From: Antedon mediterranea
Taxonomy: Eukaryota; Echinodermata; Crinoidea; Comatulida; Antedonidae
Assembly (NCBI RefSeq): GCF_964355755.1
Contig: NC_092672.1
Span: 16,552,501 to 16,616,500, forward strand
Direction of reading: 5' to 3'
DNA length: 64,000 nt
This document shows, piece by piece, positions 35,901 through 50,700 of the stretch. Numbering within the stretch: position 1 is the stretch's first letter; each line of letters starts with the position of its first letter. The notes under the pieces are model-generated. The model searched no databases. It was given only the letters and a program-made list of their open reading frames with translations, and had not been told where the DNA came from. A program made the translations under genes and the position numbers.

Positions 35901-38900
35901 GCGAGAGAGAAATAGATCAACGAGAGAGAGATAGATCAGCGAGAGAGAGAGATAGATCAGGGAGATAGAGATAGATCAGCGAGAGAGAGATAGATCAGCG
36001 AGAGAGAGAGAGAGAAAGATCAACGAGAGAGAGATAGATCAGCGAGAGAGAGAGATAGATCAGGGAGAGAGAGATAGATCAGCGAGAGAGAGAGATAGAT
36101 CAGCGAGAGAGATAGATCAGCGAGAGAGATAGATCAGCGAGAGAGAGAGATAGATCAGCGAGTGAGAGAGATAGATCAGCGAGAGAGAGATAGATCAGCG
36201 AGAGAGAGAGAGATAGATCAGCGAGAGAGAGATAGATCAGCGAAAGAGAGACAGATCCGCGAGAGAGAGAGAGAGAGATAGATCAGCGAGAGAGAGAGAG
36301 AGATCAGCAAGAGAGAGATAGATCAGCGAGAGAGATAGATCAGCGAGAGAGAGATAGATCAGCGAAAGAGAGAGATAGATCAGTGAGAGAGAGATAGATC
36401 AGCGAGAGAGAGATAGATCAGCGAGAGAGAGATAGATCAGCGAGAGAGAGAGAGATAGATCAGCGAGTGAGAGAGATAGATCAGCGAGAGAGAGATAGAT
36501 CAGCGAGAGAGAGAGATAGATCAGCGAGAAAGAGATAGATCAGCGAAAGAGAGACAGATCCGAGAGAGAGAGAGAGAGAGATAGATCAGCGAGAGAGAGA
36601 GAGATCAGCAAGAGAGAGATAGATCAGCGAGAGAGATAGATCAGCGAGAGAGAGATAGATCAGCGAAAGAGAGAGATAGATCAGTGAGAGAGAGATAGAT
36701 CAGCGAGAGAGAGATAGATCAGCGAGAGAGAGATAGATCAGCGAGAGAGAGATAGATCAGCGAGAGAGAAAGATAGATACGCGAGAGAAAGAGAGATAGA
36801 TCCGCGAGAGAGAGATATATCAGCGAGAGAGAGATATATCAGCGTGAGAGAGAGATAGATCAGCGAGAGAGAGATAGATCAGCGAGAGAGATAGATCAGC
36901 GAGAGAAATATAGATCAGCGAGAGAGAGATAGATAGATCAGCGAGAGAGATAGATCAGCGAGAGAGAGAGATAGATAGATCAGCGAGAGAGAGATAGATC
37001 AGCGAGAGAGAGAGAGATAGATCAGCGAGAGAGAGATAGATAGACCAGCGAGAGAGAGATAGATAGATGAGCGAGAGAGAGAGATAGATCTGCGAGAGAG
37101 AGATAGATAGATGAGCGAGAGAGAGATAGATGAGCGAGAGAGAGATAGATAGATCAGCCAGAGATAGATAGATGAGCGAGAGAGAGATAGATGAGCGAGA
37201 GAGAGATAGATAGATCAGCGTGAGATAGATAGATCAGCGAGAGAGAGATAGATAGATCAGCGAGAGAGAGATAGATAGATCAGCGAGAGAGAGATAGATC
37301 AGCGAGAGAGAGAGATAGATCCGCGAGAGAGAGGTAGATCAGCGAGAGAGAGAGAGAGAGATAGATCAGCGAGAGAGAGATAAAGAGATCAGCGAGAGAG
37401 AGAGGGAGATAGATCAGCGAGAGGGAGAGAGAGAGAGATAGATAGATCAGCGAGAGAGAGATAGATAGAGAGATATATCAGCGAGAGAGAGATATATCAG
37501 CGTGAGAGAGAAATAGATCAGCGAGAGAGAGAGAGATAGATCAGCGAGAGAGATAGATCAGCGAGAGAGAGATAGATAGATCAGAGAGAGAGATAGATCA
37601 GCGAGAGAAAGATAGATAGATCAGCGAGAGAGAGATAGATCAACGAGAGAGAGAGAGAGAGATAGATCAGCGAGACAGAGAGATAGATCAGCGAGAGAGA
37701 GATAGATCAGCGAGAGAGAGATAGATCAGCGATAGAGAGATAGATCAGCGAGAGAGAGATAGATCACCGAGAGAGAGATAGATCAGCGAGAGAGAGATAG
37801 ATCAGCGAGAGAGATAGATCAGCGAGAGAGAGATAGATCAGCGAGAAAGAGATAGATCAGCGAGAGAGAGATAGATCAGCGAGAGAGAGATAGATCAGCC
37901 AGAGAGAGATAGATAGATCAGCGAGAGAGAGAGAGAGAGAGATAGATCAGCTAGAGAGAGATAGATCAGCGAGAGAGAGATAGATCAGCAAGAGAGAGAT
38001 AGATCAGCGAGAGAGAGATAGATCAGCGAGAGAGAGAGATAGATCAGCGAGAGAGAGATTGATCAGCGAGACAGAGATAGATCAGCGAGAGAGATAGATA
38101 TGCGAGAGAAATATAGATCAGCGAGAGAGAGATAGATAGATCAGCGAGAGAGATAGATCAGCGAGAGAGAGAGATAGATAGATCAGCGAGAGAGAGATAG
38201 ATCAGCGAGAGAGAGAGAGATAGATCAGCGAGAGAGAGATAGATAGACCAGCGAGAGAGAGATAGATCAGCGAGAGAGAGATAGATCAGCGAGAGAGAGA
38301 GATAGATCCGCGAGAGAGAGGTAGATCAGCGAGAGAGAGAGAGAGAGATAGATCAGCGAGAGAGAGATAAAGAGATCAGCGAGAGAGAGAGGGAGATAGA
38401 TCAGCGAGAGGGAGAGAGAGAGAAATAGATAGATCAGCGAGAGAGAGATAGATAGAGAGATATATCAGCGAGAGAGAGATATATCAGCGTGAGAGAGAAA
38501 TAGATCAGCGAGAGAGAGAGATAGATCAGCGAGAGAGATAGATCAGCGAGAGAGAGATAGATAGATCAGAGAGAGAGATAGATCAGCGAGAGAGAGATAG
38601 ATAGATCAGCGAGAGAGAGATAGATCAACGAGAGAGAGAGAGAGAGATAGATCAGCGAGACAGAGAGATAGATCAGCGAGAGAGAGATAGATCAGCGAGA
38701 GAGAGATAGATCAGCGATAGAGAGATAGATCAGCGAGAGAGAGATAGATCACCGAGAGAGAGATAGATCAGCGAGAGAGAGATAGATCAGCGAGAGAGAT
38801 AGATCAGCGAGAGAGAGATAGATCAGCGAGAAAGAGATAGATCAGCGAGAGAGAGATAGATCAGCGAGAGAGAGATAGATCAGCCAGAGAGAGATAGATA

Positions 38901-40307
38901 GATCAGCGAGAGAGAGAGAGAGAGATAGATCAGTGAGAGAGAGATAGATCAGCGAGAGAGAGATAGATCAGCAAGAGAGAGATAGATCAGCGAGAGAGAT
39001 AGATCAGCGAGAGAGAGAGATAGATCAGCGAGAGAGAGATTGATCAGCGAGACAGAGATAGATCAGCGAGAGAGAGATTGATCAGCGAGAGAGAGATAGA
39101 TCAGCGAGAGAGAGATAGATCAGCGAGAGAGAGACAGATCAGCGGGGGAGAGATAGATCAGCGATAGAGAGATAGATCAGCGAGAGAGAGATAGATCAGC
39201 GAGAGGAGAGATAGATCAGCGAGAGTGAGTTAGATCAGCGAGAGAGATAGAGATAGATAGATCAGCGAGAGAGAGATAGAGAGATCAGCGAGAGAGAGAT
39301 AGATAGATCAGCGAGAGAGAGATAGATAGATCAGCGAGAGAGATAGATAGATCAGCGAGAGAGAGAGAGATAGATAGATCAGCGAGAGATAGATAGATCA
39401 GCGTGAGAGAGATAGATCAGCGACAGAGAGATAGATCAGCGAGAGAGAGATAGATCAGTGAAAGAGAGATAGATCAGCGAAAGAGAGATAGATCAGCGAG
39501 AGAGAGATAGATCAGCGAGAGAGATAGATCAGGGAGAAAGAGATAGATCAGCGAGAGAGAGATAGATCAGCGAGAGAGATATATCAGCGAGAGAGAGATA
39601 GATCAGCGAAAGAGAGATATATCAGCGGGAAAGAGATAGATCAGCGAGAGAGAGAGATAGATCAGCGAGAGAGATAGATCAGCGGCAAAGAGATAAATCA
39701 GCGAGATAGAGATATATCAGGAAGAGAGAGATAGATCAGCGAGAGAGATAGATCAGCGAGAGAGATAGATCAGCGAGAGAGATAGATCAGCGAGAGAGAG
39801 ATAGATCAGCGAGAGAGAGATAGATCAGCGAGAGATTGAGATAGATAGATCAACGAGAGAGAAATAGATCAGCGAGAGAGAGAGATAGATCAGGGAGAGA
39901 GAGATAGATCAGCGAGAAAGAGATAGATCAGCGAGAGAGAGAGATAGATCAGCGAAAGAGAGATAGATCAGCGAGAGAGATAGTTCAGCGAGAGAGAGAT
40001 ATATCAGCGAGAGAGAGATAGATCAGTGAGAGAGAGAGAGATCAGCAAGAGAGATATAGATCAGCGAGAGAGATAGATGAGCGAGAGAGAGATAGATCAG
40101 CGAGAGAGAGATAGATCAGTGAGAGAGAGATAGATCAGCGAGAGAGAGATAGATCAGCGAGAGAGAGATAGATCAGCGAGAGAGAGATAGGTCAGCTAGA
40201 GAGAGACAGATCAGCGAGAGAGAGATAGATCCGCGAGAGAGAGATAGATCAGCGAGAGAGAGATATATCAGCGAGAGAGAGATAGATCAGCGTGAGAGAG
40301 AGATAGA

Positions 40308-40338
<31 letters not shown>

Positions 40339-42223
40339 TAGATCCAGCGAGAGAGATAGATCAACGAGAGAAATATAGATCAGTGAGAGAGAGATAGATA
40401 GATCAGCGAGAGAGAGAGAGATAGATCAGCGAGAGGAGAGAGAGAGATAGATCAGCGAGAGAGAGATAGATCAGCGAGAGAGAGATAGATCAGCAAGAGA
40501 GAGAGAGATAGATCAGCGAGAGAGAGAGTTAGATCAGCGAGAGGAGAGAGAGAGATAGATCAGCGAGAGAGAGATAGATCAGCGAGAGAGAGATAGATCT
40601 GCGAGAGAGAGATAGATCAGCGAGAGAGAGATAGATCACCGAGAGAAAGATAGATCAGCAAGAGAGAGAGAGATAGATCAGCGAGAGAGAGATAGATCAG
40701 CGAGAGAGATAGATCAGCGAGAAAGAGAGAGATAGATCAGCGAGAGAGAGAGAGAGATAGATCAGCGAGAGAGAGATAGATCAGCGAGAGAGATAGATCA
40801 GCGAGAGAGATAGATCAGCGAGAGAGATAGATCAGCGAGAGAGATAGATAGATTAGCGAGAGAGAGATAGATCAGCAAGAGAGAGATAGATCAGCGTGAG
40901 AGAGATAGATCAGCGACAGAGAGATAGATCAGCAAGAGAGAGACAGATCAGTGACAGAGAGATAGATCAGCGAAAGAGAAATAGATCAGCGAGAGAGAGA
41001 TAGATAAGCGAGAGAGAAATAGATCAACCGAGAGAGAGATAGATCAGCGAGAGAGAGAGATAGATCAGGGAGATAGAGATAGATCAGCGAGAGAGAGATA
41101 GATCAGCGAGAGAGAGAGAGAGAAAGATCAACGAGAGAGAGATAGATCAGCGAGAGAGAGAGATAGATCAGGGAGAGAGAGATAGATCAGCGAGAGAGAG
41201 AGATAGATCAGCGAGAGAGATAGATCAGCGAGAGAGATAGATCAGCGAGAGAGAGAGGATAGATCAGCGAGTGAGAGAGATAGATCAGCGAGAGAGAGAT
41301 AGATCAGCGAGAGAGAGAGAGATAGATCAGCGAGAGAGAGATAGATCAGCGAAAGAGAGACAGATCCGCGAGAGAGAGAGAGAGAGATAGATCAGCGAGA
41401 GAGAGAGAGAGATCAGCAAGAGAGAAATAGATCAGCGAGAGAGATAGATCAGCGAGAGAGAGATAGATCAGCGAAAGAGAGAGATAGATCAGTGAGAGAG
41501 AGATAGATCAGCGAGAGAGAGATAGATCAGCGAGAGAGAGATAGATCAGCGAGAGAGAGATAGATCAGCGAGAGAGAAAGATAGATACGCGAGAGAAAGA
41601 GATATAGATCCGCGAGAGAGAGATATATCAGCGAGAGAGAGATATATCAGCGTGAGAGAGATCAGCCAGAGAGAGATAGATCAGCGAGAGAGATAGATCA
41701 GCGAGAGAAATATAGATCAGCGAGAGAGAGATAGATAGATCAGCGAGAGAGATAGATCAGCGAGAGAGAGAGATAGATAGATCAGCGAGAGAGAGATAGA
41801 TCAGCGAGAGAGAGAGAGATAGATCAGCGAGAGAGAGATAGATAGACCAGCGAGAGAGAGATAGATCAGCGGGAGAGAGATAGATCAGCGAGAGAGAGAG
41901 AGATAGATCCGCGAGAGAGAGGTAGATCAGCGAGAGAGAGAGAGAGATAGATCAGCGAGAGAGAGATAAAGAGATCAGCGAGAGAGAGAGGGAGATAGAT
42001 CAGCGAGAGGGAGAGAGAGAGAGATAGATAGATCAGCGAGAGAGAGATAGATAGAGAGATATATCAGCGAGAGAGAGATATATCAGCGTGAGAGAGAAAT
42101 AGATCAGCGAGAGAAAGAGATAGATCAGCGAGAGAGATAGATCAGCGAGAGAGAGATAGATAGATCAGAGAGAGAGATAGATCAGCGAGAGAGAGATAGA
42201 TAGATCAGCGAGAGAGAGATAGA

Positions 42224-42262
<39 letters not shown>

Positions 42263-43200
42263 TCAGCGAGACAGATCAGCGAGAGAGAGATAGATCAGCG
42301 AGAGAGAGATAGATCAGCGATAGAGAGATAGATCAGCGAGAGAAATAGATCACCGAGAGAGAAATAGATCAGCGAGAGAGAGATAGATCAGCGAGAGAGA
42401 GATAGATCAGCGAGAGAGAGATAGATCAGCGAGAAAGAGATAGATCAGCGAGAGAGAGATAGATCAGCGAGAGAGAGATAGATCAGCCAGAGAGAGATAG
42501 ATAGATCAGCGAGAGAGAGAGAGAGATAGATCAGCGAGAGAGAGATAGATCAGCGAGAGAAAGATAGATCAGCAAGAGAGAGATAGATCAGCGAGAGAGA
42601 GATAGATCAGCGAGAGAGAGAGATAGATCAGCGAGAGAGAGATTGATCAGCGAGACAGAGATAGATCAGCGGAGAGAGATTGATCAGCGAGAGAGAGATA
42701 GATCAGCGAGAGAGAGATAGATCAGCGAGAGAGAGACAGATCAGCGGGGGAGAGATAGATCAGGCGATAGAGAGATAGATCAGCGAGAGAGAGATATAGA
42801 TCAGCGAGAGGAGAGATAGATCAGTGAGAGTGAGTTAGATCAGCGAGAGAGATAGAGATAGATAGATCAGCGAGAGAGAGATAGATAGATCAGCGAGAGA
42901 GAGATAGATAGATCAGCGAGAGAGAGATAGATAGATCAGCGAGAGAGATAGATAGATCAGCGAGAGAGAGAGAGATAGATAGATCAGCGAGAGATAGATA
43001 GATCAGCGTGAGAGAGATAGATCAGCGACAGAGAGATAGATCAGCGAGAGAGAGAGATAGATCAGTGAAAGAGAGATAGATCAGCGAAAGAGAGATAGAT
43101 CAGCGAGAGAGAGATAGATCAGCGAGAGAGATAGATCAGGGAGAAAGAGATAGATCAGCGAGAGAGAGATAGATCAGCGAGAGAGATATATCAGCGAGAG
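32990..43200 (+). repeat. ~5.1-kb higher-order repeat, two large tandem copies
   Basis: Five rare variants keep an offset near 5105: GATATGCGAG (32991, 38099), GTGAGTTAGATC (34121, 39225), AGCGGCAAAGAG (34575, 39681), GAGAGTTAGATC (35420, 40529), and GATAAAGAG (33261, 38368). Copy one then holds about 300 bp extra, a GCGAGTGAG block doubled at 36.16 and 36.47 kb. A third partial copy begins about 3.6 kb after the second (GTGAGTTAG at 42830, GCGGCAAAG near 43289). Confidence 0.8.
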
Positions 43201-46200
43201 AGAGATAGATCAGCGAAAGAGAGATATATCAGCGGGAGAGAGATAGATCAGCGAGAGAGAGAGATAGATCAGCGAGAGAGATAGATCAGCGGCAAAGAGA
43301 TAAATCAGCGAGATAGAGATATATCAGGAAGAGAGAGATAGATCAGCGAGAGAGATAGATCAGCGAGAGAGATAGATCAGCGAGAGAGAGATAGATCAGC
43401 GAGAGAGAGATAGATCAGCGAGAGAGAGAGAGATAGTTCAGTTAGAGAGATAGATAAATTAGCGAGAGATAGATAGATCAGCGAGAGAGAGATAGATCAG
43501 CGTGAGAGAGATAGATCAGCGTGAGAGAGAGATAGATCAGCGAGAGAGAGATTGATCAGCGAGAGAGAGATAGATCAGCGAGAGAGAGATAGATCAGCGA
43601 GATAGATATAGATAGATATAGATCAGCGAGAGGAGAGATAGATCAGCGAGAGAGAGATAGATCAGCGAGAGAGATAGAGATAGATAGATCAGCGACAGAG
43701 AGATAGATAGATCAGCGACAGAGAGATAGATAGATCAGCGAGAGAGAGATAGATAGATCAGCGAGAGAGAGATAGATAGATCAGCGAGAGAGATAGATAG
43801 ATCAGCGAGAGAGAGAGATAGATAGATCAGCGAGAGAGAGATAGATAGATCAGTGAGAGAGAGATAGATAGATCAGCGTGAGAGAGATAGATAGATCAGA
43901 GAGAGAGATAGATAGATCAGCGAGAGAGATAGATCAGCGAGAGAGAGATATATCAGCGAGAGAGAGATAGATCAGTGAGAGAGAGAGAGATCAGCAAGAG
44001 AGATGTAGATCAGCGAGAGAGATAGATGAGCGAGAGAGAGATAGATCAGCGAGAGAGAGATAGATCAGTGAGAGAGAGATAGATCAGCAAGAGAGAGATA
44101 GATCAGCGAAAGAGAGATAGATCAGCGAGAGAGAGATAGATCAGCTAGAGAGAGATAGATCAGCGAGAGAGAGAGATAGATCCGCGAGAGAGAGATAGAT
44201 CAGCGAGAGAGAGATATATCAGCGAGAGAGAGATAGATCAGCGTGAGAGAGAGATAGATCAGCGAGAGAGAGAGAGATAGATCAGCGAGAGAGATAGATC
44301 AACGAGAGAAATATAGATCAGTGAGAGAGAGATAGATAGATCAGCGAGAGAGAGAGAGAGATAGATCAGCGAGAGGAGAGAGAGAGATAGATCAGCGAGA
44401 GAGAGATAGATCAGCGAGAGAGAGATAGATCAGCGAGAGAGAGAGAGAGATAGATCAGCGAGAGAGAGAGAGATAGATCAGCGAGAGAGAGATAGATCAG
44501 CGAGAGAGAGATAGATCAGCGAGAGAGAGATAGATCAGCGAGAGAGAGATAGATCACCGAGAGAAAGATAGATCAGCGAGAGAGAGAGAGATAGATCAGC
44601 GAGAGAGAGATAGATCAGCGAGAGAGATAGATCAGCGAGAAAGAGAGAGATAGATCAGCGAGAGAGAGATAGATAGATAGATCAGCGAGAGAGAGATAGG
44701 TAGATCAGCGAGAGAGAGAGATAGATAGATCAGCGAGAGAGAGAGAGAGAGAGTAGATCAGCGAGAGAGAGATAGATCAGCGAGAGATAGATCAGCGAGA
44801 GAGATAGATCAGCGAGAAAGATAGATCAGCGAGAGAGATAGATAGATTAGCGAGAGAGAGATAGATCAGCGAGAGAGAGATAGATCAGCGTGAGAGAGAT
44901 AGATCAGCGACAGAGAGATAGATCAGCAAGAGAGAGATAGATCAGTGACAGAGAGATAGATCAGCGAAAGAGAGATAGATAAGCGAGAGAGAGATAGATA
45001 AGCGAGAGAGAGATAGATCAACGAGAGAGAGATAGATCAGCGAGAGAGAGAGATAGATCAGGGAGATAGAGATAGATCAGCGAGAGAGAGATAGATCAGC
45101 GAGAGAGAGAGAGAGAGAGAGAAAGATCAACGAGAGAGAGATAGATCAGCGAGAGAGAGAGATAGATCAAGGAGAGAGAGATAGATCAGCGAGAGAGAGA
45201 TAGATCAGCGAGAGAGATAGATCAGCGAGAGAGAGATAGATCAGCGAGAGAGATAGATCAGCGAGAGAGAGATAGATCAGCGAGTGAGAGAGATAGATCA
45301 GCGAGAGAGAGATAGATCAGCGAGAGAGAGAGAGATAGATCAGCGAGAGAGAGATAGATCAGCGAAAGAGAGACAGATCCGCGAGAGAGAGAGATAGATA
45401 AGCGAGAGAGAGAGAGAGAGAGATCAGCAAGAGAGAGATAGATCAGCGAGAGAGAGATAGATCAGCGAGAGAGAGAGAGATAGATCAGTGAGAGAGAGAT
45501 AGATCAGCAAGAGAGAGATAGATCAGCGAGAGAGAGATAGATCAGCGAGAGAGAGATAGATCAGCGAGAGAGAAAGATAGATACGCGAGAGAAAGAGAGA
45601 TAGATCCGCGAGAGAGAGATATATCAGCAAGAGAGAGATATATCAGCGTGAGAGAGAGATAGATAAGCGAGAGAGAGATAGATCAGCGAGAGAGATAGAT
45701 CAGCGAGAGAAATATAGATCAGCGAGAGAGAGATAGATAGATCAGCGAGAGAGATAGATCAGCGAGAGAGAGAGATAGATAGATCAGCGAGAGAGAGATA
45801 GATCAGCGAGAGAGAGAGAGATAGATCAGCGAGAGAGAGATAGATAGACCAGCGAGAGAGAGATAGATCAGCGAGAGAGAGATAGATCAGCGAGAGAGAG
45901 AGATAGATCCGCGAGAGAGAGGTAGATCAGCGAGAAAGAGAGAGAGATAGATCAGCGAGAGAGAGATAAAGTGATCAGCGAGAGAGAGAGGGAGATAGAT
46001 CAGCGAGAGAGAAAGAGAGAGATAGATAGATCAGCGAGAGAGAGATAGATAGAGAGATATATCAGAGAGAGAGAGAGATATATCAGCGTGAGAGAGAAAT
46101 AGATCAGCGAGAGAGAGATAGATCAGCGAGAGAGATAGATCAGCGAGAGAGAGAGATAGATAGATCAGAGAGAGAGATAGATCAGCGAGAGAGAGATAGA

Positions 46201-46499
46201 TAGATCAGCGAGAGAGAGATAGATCAGCGAGACAGAGAGAGATAGATCAGCGAGACAGAGAGATAGATCAGCGAGAGAGAGATAGATCAGCGAGAGAGAG
46301 ATAGATCAGCGATAGAGAGATAGATCAGCGAGAGAGAGATAGATCACCGAGAGAGAGATAGATCAGCGAGAGAGAGATAGATCAGCGAGAGAGAGATAGA
46401 TCAGCGAGAGAGAGATAGATCAGCGAGAAAGAGATAGATCAGCGAGAGAGAGATAGATCAGCGAGAGAGAGATAGATCAGCCAGAGAGAGATAGATAGA

Positions 46500-47717
46500 T
46501 CAGCGAGAGAGAGATAGATCAGCGAGAGAGAGATAGATCAGCGAGAGAGAGAGATACATCAGCGAGAGAGAGATAGATCAGCGAGAGAGAGATAGATCAG
46601 CGAGAGAGAGAGGTAGATCAGCGAGAGAGAGAGAGATAGATCAGCGAGAGAGAGATAGATAGATCAGCGAGAGAGAGATAGATCAGCGACAGAGAGATAG
46701 ATAGATCATCGAGAGAGATATAGATCAGCGAGAGAGAGATAGATAAGCGACAGAGAGATAGATCAGCGACAGAGAGATAGATCAGCGACAGAGAGATAGA
46801 TCAGCGAAAGAGAGATAGATCAGCGAGAGAGAGATAGATCAGCGAGAGAGAGATAGATCAGCGAGAGAGAGATAGATCAGCGAGAGAGTGATAGATCAGC
46901 GAGAGAGAGAGATAGATCAGGGAGAGAGAGATAGATCAGCGAGAGAGAGATAGATCAGCGAGAGAGAGATAGATCTGCGAGAGAGATAGATCAGCGAGAG
47001 AGAGATAGATCAGCGAGAGAGAGAGATAGATCAGCGAGAGAGATAGATCAGCGAGAAAGAGATAGATCAGCAAGAGAGAGATTGATCAGCGAGAGAGACA
47101 TAGATCAGCGAGAGAGAGAGAGATAGATCAGCGAGAGAGAGATAGATCAGCGAGAGAGAGATAGATAGATAGATTAGCGAGAGAGAGATAGGTAGATCAG
47201 CGAGAGAGAGAGAGAGAGATAGATAGATCAGCGAGAGAGAGATAGATAGATCAGTGAGAGAGAGAGAGAGAGATAGATAGATCAGCGAGAGAGAGATAGA
47301 TAGATCAGCGAGAGAGAGATAGATAGATCAGCGAGAGAGAGAGATAGATAGATCAGCGAGAGAGAGATAGATAGATCAGTGAGAGAGAGAGAGATAGATC
47401 AGCGAGAGAGAGAGAGAGATAGATCAGCGAGAGAGAGAGAGATAGATCAGCGAGAGAGAGATAAATAGATCAGCGAGAGAGAGAGAGAGAGATAGATCAG
47501 CGAGAGAGAGATAGATAGATCAGCGAGAGAGAGATAGATAGATCAGCGAGAGAGAGAGATAGATCAACCAGAGAGAGATAGATAGATCAGCGAGAGAGAG
47601 AGAGAGAGAGGGATAGATCAGCCAGAGAGAGATAGATAGATCAGCGAGAGAGAGAGAGAGAGAGAGATAGATCAGCCAGAGAGAGATAGATAGATCAGCG
47701 AGAGAGAGATAGATAGA

Positions 47718-47770
<53 letters not shown>

Positions 47771-50700
47771 TCAGCGAGAGAGAGATAGATCAGCGAGAGA
47801 AATATAGATCAGCGTGAGAGAGAGATATATCAGCGAGAGAGATAGATCAGCGAGAGAAAGATAGATCAGCGAGAGAAATAATTGATCAGCGAGAGAGAGA
47901 TAGATCAGCGAGAGAGAGATAGATCAGCGAGAGAGAGATAAATCAGTTAGAGAGAAATAGATCAGCGAGAGAGAGATAGATCAGCGAGAGAGAGATAGAT
48001 CTGCGAGAAAGAGAGATAGATCAGCGAGATAGATAGATCAGCGAGAGAGAGATAGATCAGCGTGAGAGAGATAGTTCAGCGTGAGAGAGAGAGATAGATC
48101 AGCAAGAGAGAGAGATTGATCAGCGAGAGAGAGATAGATCAGCGAGAGAGAGATAGATCAGCGAGAGAGAGATAGATCAGCGAGATAGAGATAGATCAGC
48201 GAGAGGAGAGATAGATCAGCAAGAGAGAGATAGATCAGCGAGAGAGATAGAGATAGATAGATCAGCGACAGAGAGATAGATAGATCAGCGACAGAGAGAT
48301 AGATAGATCAGCGAGAGAGAGAGATAGATAGATCAGCGAAAGAGAGATAGATAGATCAGCGAGAGAGATAGATAGATCAGCGAGAGAGAGAGATAGATAG
48401 ATCAGCGAGAGAGAGATAGATAGATCAGTGAGAGAGAGAGATAGATAGATCAGCGAGAGAGAGATAGATAGATCAGAGAGAGAGATAGATAGATCAGCGA
48501 GAGAGAGATAGATAGATCAGCGAGAGAGAGATAGATAGATCAGCGAGAAGGAGAGAGATAGATCAGCGAGAGAGAGAGAGATAGATCAGCGAGAGAGAGA
48601 TAGATAGATCAGCGAGAAAGAGAGAGAGAGAGAGAGAGTGATAGATCAGCCAGAGAGAGATATAGAAAGATCAGCGAGAGAGAGAGAGAGATAGATCAGC
48701 GAGAGAGAGATAGATAGATAGATCAGCGAGAGAGAGATAGGTAGATCAGCGAGAGAGAGAGAGAGATAGATAGATCAGCGAGAGAGAGAGAGAGATAGAT
48801 CAGCGAGAGAGATAGATCAGCGAGAGAGATAGATCAGCGAGAGAGATAGATCAGCGAGAGAGAGATAGATCAGCGAGTGAGAGATAGATCAGCGAGAGAG
48901 AGAGATAGATCAGCAAGAGAGATAGATAGATTAGCAAGAGAGAGATAGATCAGCGAGAGAGAGATAGATCAGCGTGAGAGAGATAGATCAGCGACAGAGA
49001 GATAGATCAGCAAGAGAGAGATAGATCAGTGACAGAGAGATAGATCAGCGAAAGAGAGATAGATCAGCGAGTGAGAGATAGATAAGCGAGTGCGAGAGAG
49101 AGATCAACGAGAGAGAGAGATAGATCAGCGAGAAAGAGATAGATCAGGGAGAGAGAGATAGATCAGCGAGAGAGAGATAGATCAGCGAGAGAGAGAGATA
49201 GATCAACGAGAGAGAGATAGATCAGCGAGAGAGATAGATCAGGGAGAGAGAGATAGATCAGCGAGAGAGAGATAAATCAGCGAGAGAGATAGATCAGCGA
49301 GAGAGAGATAGATCAGCGAGAGAGAGAGATAGATCAGCGAGAGAGAGATAGATCAGCGAGAGAGAGAGAGATAGATCAGCGAGAGAGAGATATATCAGCG
49401 AAAGAGAGACAGATCCGCGAGAGAGAGAGAGATAGATCAGCGAAAGAGAAAGATCAGCGAGAGAGAGATAGATCAGCGAGAGAGAGATAGATAGATCAGC
49501 GAGAAGGAGATAGAAAGATCAGCGAGAGAGAGAGAGAGATAGAAAGATCAGCGAGAGAGAGATAGATCAGCGTGAGAGAGATAGATCAGCGAGAGAGAGA
49601 GATAGATCAGTGAGAGAGAGAGATAGATCAGCGAGATAGATAGATCAGCGAGAGAGAGATAGATCAGCGAGAAAGAGAGAGAGATAGATCAGCGAGAGAG
49701 ATAGATCAGCGAGAGAGAGATAGATCAGCGAGAGAGAGAGATAGATCAGCGAGAGAGAGATAGATCAGCGAGAGAGAGATAGATCAGCGAGAGAGATAGA
49801 TCAGCGAGAAAGAGATAGATCAGCGAGAGAGAGATAGATCAGCGAGAGAGAGATAGATCAGCGAGAGAGAGAGATAGATCAGCGAGAGAGAGATAGATCA
49901 GCGAGAGAGAGATAGATCAGCGAGAGAGAGAGGTAGATCAGCGAGAGAGAGAGAGATAGATCAGCGAGAGAGAGATAGATAGATCAGCGAGAGAGAGATA
50001 GATCAGCGACAGAGAGATAGATAGATCAGCGAGAGAGATATAGATCAGCGAGAGAGAGATAGATAGATCAGCGAGTGAGAGATAGATAAGCGACAGAGAG
50101 ATAGATCAGCGACAGAGAGATAGATCAGCGACAGAGAGATAGATCAGCGAAAGAGAGATAGATCAGCGAGAGAGAGATAGATCAGCGAGAGAGAGATAGA
50201 TCAGCGAGAGAGAGATAGATCAGCGAGAGAGTGATAGATCAGCGAGAGAGAGAGATAGATCAGGGAGAGAGATATAGATCAGCGAGAGAGAGATAGATCA
50301 GCGAGAGAGAGATAGATCTGCGAGAGAGATAGATCAGCGAGAGAGAGATAGATCAGCGAGAGAGAGATAGATCAGCGAGAGAGATAGATCAGCGAGAAAG
50401 AGATAGATCAGCGAGAGAGAGATAGATCAGCGAGAGAGACATAGATCAGCGAGAGAGAGAGAGAGATAGATCAGCGAGAGAGAGATAGATCAGCGAGAGA
50501 GAGATAGATAGATAGATCAGCGAGAGAGAGATAGGTAGATCAGCGAGAGAGAGAGAGAGAGATAGATAGATCAGTGAGAGAGAGAGAGAGATAGATAGAT
50601 CAGCGAGAGAGAGATATATAGATCAGCGAGAGAGAGATAGATAGATCAGCGAGAGAGAGAGATAGATAGATCAGCGAGAGAGAGATAGATAGATCAGTGA

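Larger units (their letters stand above)
25150..46500 (+). repeat. Ladder of 4.0-5.1-kb higher-order repeat units
   Basis: The marker GATAAAGAGATCAG followed by GAGAGGGAG recurs near 27771, 32278, 37382, 41967 and 45969 (there AAAGTG), with steps of about 4.5, 5.1, 4.6 and 4.0 kb. GCGAGTGAGAGAG follows the same ladder (about 27.08, 31.60, 36.16, 41.27, 45.29 kb). Length differences come from loss or gain of internal blocks. Confidence 0.75.
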